The notes under the pieces were generated by a model. The model was given only the letters and a program-made list of their open reading frames with translations. It was not told the origin of the DNA and searched no databases. This document shows, piece by piece, positions 61,696 through 64,000 of a DNA stretch of 64,000 bases. The DNA lies in NCBI GenBank assembly GCA_050298535.1, contig JBNKUI010000075.1, forward strand, positions 1 through 64,000, in the 5' to 3' direction. This stretch comes from JABDMH01 sp050298535 (lineage in GTDB: Bacteria > Bacteroidota > Bacteroidia > Chitinophagales > Saprospiraceae). Each line of letters opens with the position of its first letter. Position 1 is the first letter of the stretch. A program made the position numbers and the translations under genes.

Positions 61696-63123
61696 TTAGA
61701 AATTGACACCCTTGAAGTATCGGGGTCGAACTGCCATAGGTTCAATGTCTGTCAATTCACTGATTCGAATGGGCCGCCCTAGCTGAATACTTTTTCGAGC
61801 AGCAATACCAATCAAAATTGACATAGCTCCATCCCGGCTACCCGCAGCATGCTGGAGTGGGTCATCGGTACCCTGATCTTTGAAGATCTTATCCTGAAGA
61901 CGTGAGTCACCGCCCCCATGTCCGCCTCTAGGAGTGGGCACTTTGATCTGCTGATAGTCTTCCCAGTTCTTCATCAACATGATTTCACGATATGCTTCGT
62001 TTTCCTCGGCTTTTGTCTGATCCATCTCGGCCGCGTGCATAGCCTGTTGGGCCATGCGTTCTTTTTCGCGCCATGGGATATCTTGCCAGGTGTCCATACG
62101 ACCATTCATTCCATTGAAAGCAATGGTATAGCCTTCGTAGGGAGAATAGGTGGTAAGTGAATAATTCACCAGCACACCATTTGCATATTTTATCTGTGCT
62201 GACATCTTATCGTATATGTCGATTTCATGTCGCCAGAGACAGTTGTCACGGATATACCCATCGTATTTTTCATTTTCAGCATAGAGCTTTGTGTCTCTTT
62301 CGCTTTTTAGGATGTCCCAATGGAACTTACACTTATCCGTGTGCGCACAATTTCGGCAATTGGCACCTCTAAATTCGTTATTACTACCGTAGTGATTTAG
62401 CTCTCCATAGGCACTGACTTCAACAGGGTCAGAATCCAGCCACCAATTCAGTAGATCAAAGTGGTGTGTAGCCTTGTGCACCCACAGGGATCCACCCTGA
62501 TCCATAATACCATGCCACCGTCTAAAATAAGAGGCGCCGTGGTAGGTATTTAAATACCAATGAAAATCCACGGAAGTTACTTTTCCAATTTCACCATTCG
62601 CTAGAATTTCCTTCATGCGGGTATGATGAGGGGACCATCTATAATTGAATCCCACTATGATTTGTTTACCGGACTTTTTCTCAGCATCCAGAATAGCATC
62701 GCATTTGATCTCATCCGTGGTCATTGGTTTTTCGGTAATCACCTGGATACCAGCTTCCAGACCTTTAATGATAAATTCGTGATGTGTCGCATCTACTGTA
62801 GTTACTATCAAAACTTCTGGCTTGATCTCTTCCATCATTTGATCGAAGTCTACATAGGTAGGGCAATCCACACCCATGTATTCCAACGCATATTTCAGGC
62901 GCCCTTCGTTGATGTCTGCCAGTGCTACAAATTCCAGTATATCACTATAGCGTTGCACGAGATTTCGTCCCCAGAAAGATGTGCCCCTAACACCACAGCC
63001 TACTAGTACCACCCGCTTCTTGGCGAATAGCTTGTTTACTGACTTTGCTTCCATTTGATTCGGTAATACAGTTGCTGCCCCGGCTGCAATACCAGAGGCT
63101 TTAATAAATGATCTTCTCTTCAT
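61696..63123 (-). CDS. Gfo/Idh/MocA oxidoreductase, Tat-exported, with Cys-rich insert
   Basis: 475 residues. A twin-arginine signal (KRRSFIKASGIAAGAATVL) opens it. The Rossmann part has RVVLVGCGVRGTSFWG near residue 37, and VITEKPMTTDE is the family motif with the catalytic-loop Lys. About residue 255 carries GANCRNCAHTDKCKFHW, a Cys-x2-Cys-x5-Cys cluster not present in the paralogue at 30698; it may bind a metal. The C-terminal part lists several His-rich strands. Likely a periplasmic NAD-dependent enzyme on a glycan-derived sugar. It is followed by a terminator and divergent from glycerol kinase with 150 bases between the starts. Confidence 0.85.
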   Translation of the reverse strand: MKRRSFIKASGIAAGAATVLPNQMEAKSVNKLFAKKRVVLVGCGVRGTSFWGRNLVQRYSDILEFVALADINEGRLKYALEYMGVDCPTYVDFDQMMEEIKPEVLIVTTVDATHHEFIIKGLEAGIQVITEKPMTTDEIKCDAILDAEKKSGKQIIVGFNYRWSPHHTRMKEILANGEIGKVTSVDFHWYLNTYHGASYFRRWHGIMDQGGSLWVHKATHHFDLLNWWLDSDPVEVSAYGELNHYGSNNEFRGANCRNCAHTDKCKFHWDILKSERDTKLYAENEKYDGYIRDNCLWRHEIDIYDKMSAQIKYANGVLVNYSLTTYSPYEGYTIAFNGMNGRMDTWQDIPWREKERMAQQAMHAAEMDQTKAEENEAYREIMLMKNWEDYQQIKVPTPRGGHGGGDSRLQDKIFKDQGTDDPLQHAAGSRDGAMSILIGIAARKSIQLGRPIRISELTDIEPMAVRPRYFKGVNF

Positions 63124-63273
63124 TATATTATTATTGTATTCCGCTCAAAATACTCAAAATTTTCTATTGGCCCGAAGGCCGCTTTGTTGAATTTCCTTCT
63201 GAATAGCTATGTGATCTTGTATAGTAGATGTATATTCTGCCCATTACTTTTTAATCGATTAATTACTTCTAGA

Positions 63274-64000
63274 ATGTCTTCCAAATACATATTGTCCATC
63301 GATCAGGGCACTACAAGTTGTAGAGCTTTGATTGTTGATCACAGCGGTGAAATCCTAGGTGTTGCGCAGCAAGAGTTTACTCAGATATTTCCTAAGCCAG
63401 GTTGGGTCGAGCATGATGCTGAAGAGATTGTCAGGGTCCAACTTGACATGATTGATCAGGTGGTTCGGGACACTGGTATTTCTGCTGTTGAAATTGCCGG
63501 TATTGGGATCACTAATCAGAGGGAAACTACCGTCATTTGGGATAAACGCTCTGGTAGACCCATCTATAATGCAATCGTTTGGCAGGATAAGAGAACTGCT
63601 CCCTACTGTGAATCCATAAAAGATGCTGGCTGGGAAGATGAAATTAGAAGACGGACTGGATTGGTCGTAGATTCCTATTTCTCGGGCACGAAAGTACAAT
63701 GGCTACTCGATCATGTTGAGGGTGCCAGAGAGCTGGCAGAGGCAGGACAGTTGGCTATGGGGACCATCGATACCTGGCTGATCTATAATATGACGGGAGG
63801 TCAGCAGCATATCACGGATTATTCCAATGCCAGTCGTACCATGCTGTATAACATCTACGATTTGGAATGGGATGAATGGATACTGGATAAGCTCAACATA
63901 CCGCGATGGTTGTTGCCAACTGTCAAACCTTCATCATTTGATTTCGGACACTTCGAAATCAATGGAGTAAAAATTCCGATCGCAGGAATCGCAGGAGATC
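63274..64000 (+). CDS. glpK: Glycerol kinase, 5' part (runs past window end)
   Basis: 242 codons are visible and no stop occurs. The FGGY-kinase start YILSIDQGTTSCRALIVD is the phosphate-binding motif. The glycerol-kinase signatures follow: FPKPGWVEHDAEEI, IAGIGITNQRETTVIWDK and YNAIVWQDKRTA, then GTIDTWLIYNMTGG. It converts glycerol and ATP to glycerol 3-phosphate. The start is the only ATG in place. The divergent neighbour is the Gfo/Idh/MocA gene, and the 150-base gap probably holds both promoters. Confidence 0.9.
   Translation, partial: MSSKYILSIDQGTTSCRALIVDHSGEILGVAQQEFTQIFPKPGWVEHDAEEIVRVQLDMIDQVVRDTGISAVEIAGIGITNQRETTVIWDKRSGRPIYNAIVWQDKRTAPYCESIKDAGWEDEIRRRTGLVVDSYFSGTKVQWLLDHVEGARELAEAGQLAMGTIDTWLIYNMTGGQQHITDYSNASRTMLYNIYDLEWDEWILDKLNIPRWLLPTVKPSSFDFGHFEINGVKIPIAGIAGD

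Noticed and set aside
1..64000. tRNA, rRNA, CRISPR arrays and riboswitches
   Set aside because: I looked for tRNA-like T-loop sequences, spaced identical repeats and known riboswitch cores while reading and saw none; a GTTCGAA at about 38750 has no tRNA arms around it.

Overview
The window looks like chromosomal DNA of a free-living, probably marine Bacteroidota bacterium, most likely in or near Cytophagales. This is inferred from gene content: LVIVD beta-propeller repeats, three DUF6090 proteins, a head-GIN (DUF2807) lipoprotein, many lipoprotein signals, twin-arginine Gfo/Idh/MocA oxidoreductases, sulfatases, DUF1080 and GH43 enzymes, and AT-rich non-coding DNA. No rRNA, tRNA, CRISPR array or intact transposase was seen. 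The genus cannot be named from this sequence alone.

Layout. 1-3.3 kb is decaying DNA: the 3' end of an LVIVD gene with near-identical 144-bp tandem repeats, a truncated LVIVD paralogue, a broken serine hydrolase and a DUF1566-type fragment. 3.3-16.3 kb holds a secreted protein of unknown function, a head-GIN lipoprotein, DUF6090 copy 1, an M28 peptidase, a vanadium-haloperoxidase/PAP2-type protein, an NTF2-like lipoprotein, an acetamidase/formamidase lipoprotein beside a lipoprotein sarcosine-oxidase-like flavoenzyme, and an Omp85-type outer-membrane protein followed by a UMF1-type transporter. 16.3-17.9 kb is 1.6 kb of non-coding DNA with a duplicated block and REP-like palindromes. 17.9-25.8 kb carries a GNAT-like protein, a translationally coupled acyl-CoA dehydrogenase and kinase pair (a split ACAD10/11 arrangement), a six-TM adenylate cyclase, two more DUF6090 genes and a DUF2306 membrane protein.

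26-38.4 kb is a hydrolase-rich region: a CehA/McbA metallohydrolase, two formylglycine sulfatases, DUF2255, a Gfo/Idh/MocA oxidoreductase, DUF3500, a creatininase-family amidohydrolase and a DUF5009 membrane acyltransferase-like protein. 38.5-44 kb starts with a 192-bp MITE-like element. It then holds a compact plus-strand cluster: a YiiX-like papain-fold peptidase, a uracil-DNA-glycosylase-like protein, and an amidohydrolase whose frame runs through one amber codon into an S41 peptidase domain. This cluster is the strongest candidate for an undescribed system. 44-54 kb mixes intact genes (VOC protein, APH-type kinase, MFS transporter, PAS-cyclase, MCP-type sensor, sterol desaturase-like hydroxylase) with broken ones (a MORN-like secreted protein, a DinB gene with three frameshifts, an M1 aminopeptidase tail). 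A 432-bp MITE-like element lies at 54.1-54.6 kb.

55-64 kb looks like a carbohydrate-use locus: a DUF1080 protein, two GH43 enzymes (one with a C-terminal region resembling a beta-trefoil), an esterase, a second Gfo/Idh/MocA oxidoreductase with its own terminator, and the start of glycerol kinase. A plausible joint role is deacylation and cleavage of xylan- or arabinan-like glycans, with sulfatases acting on sulfated glycans. No SusC/SusD pair lies in the window, so uptake would have to be encoded elsewhere. All functions are from reading motifs by eye; no database search was run.
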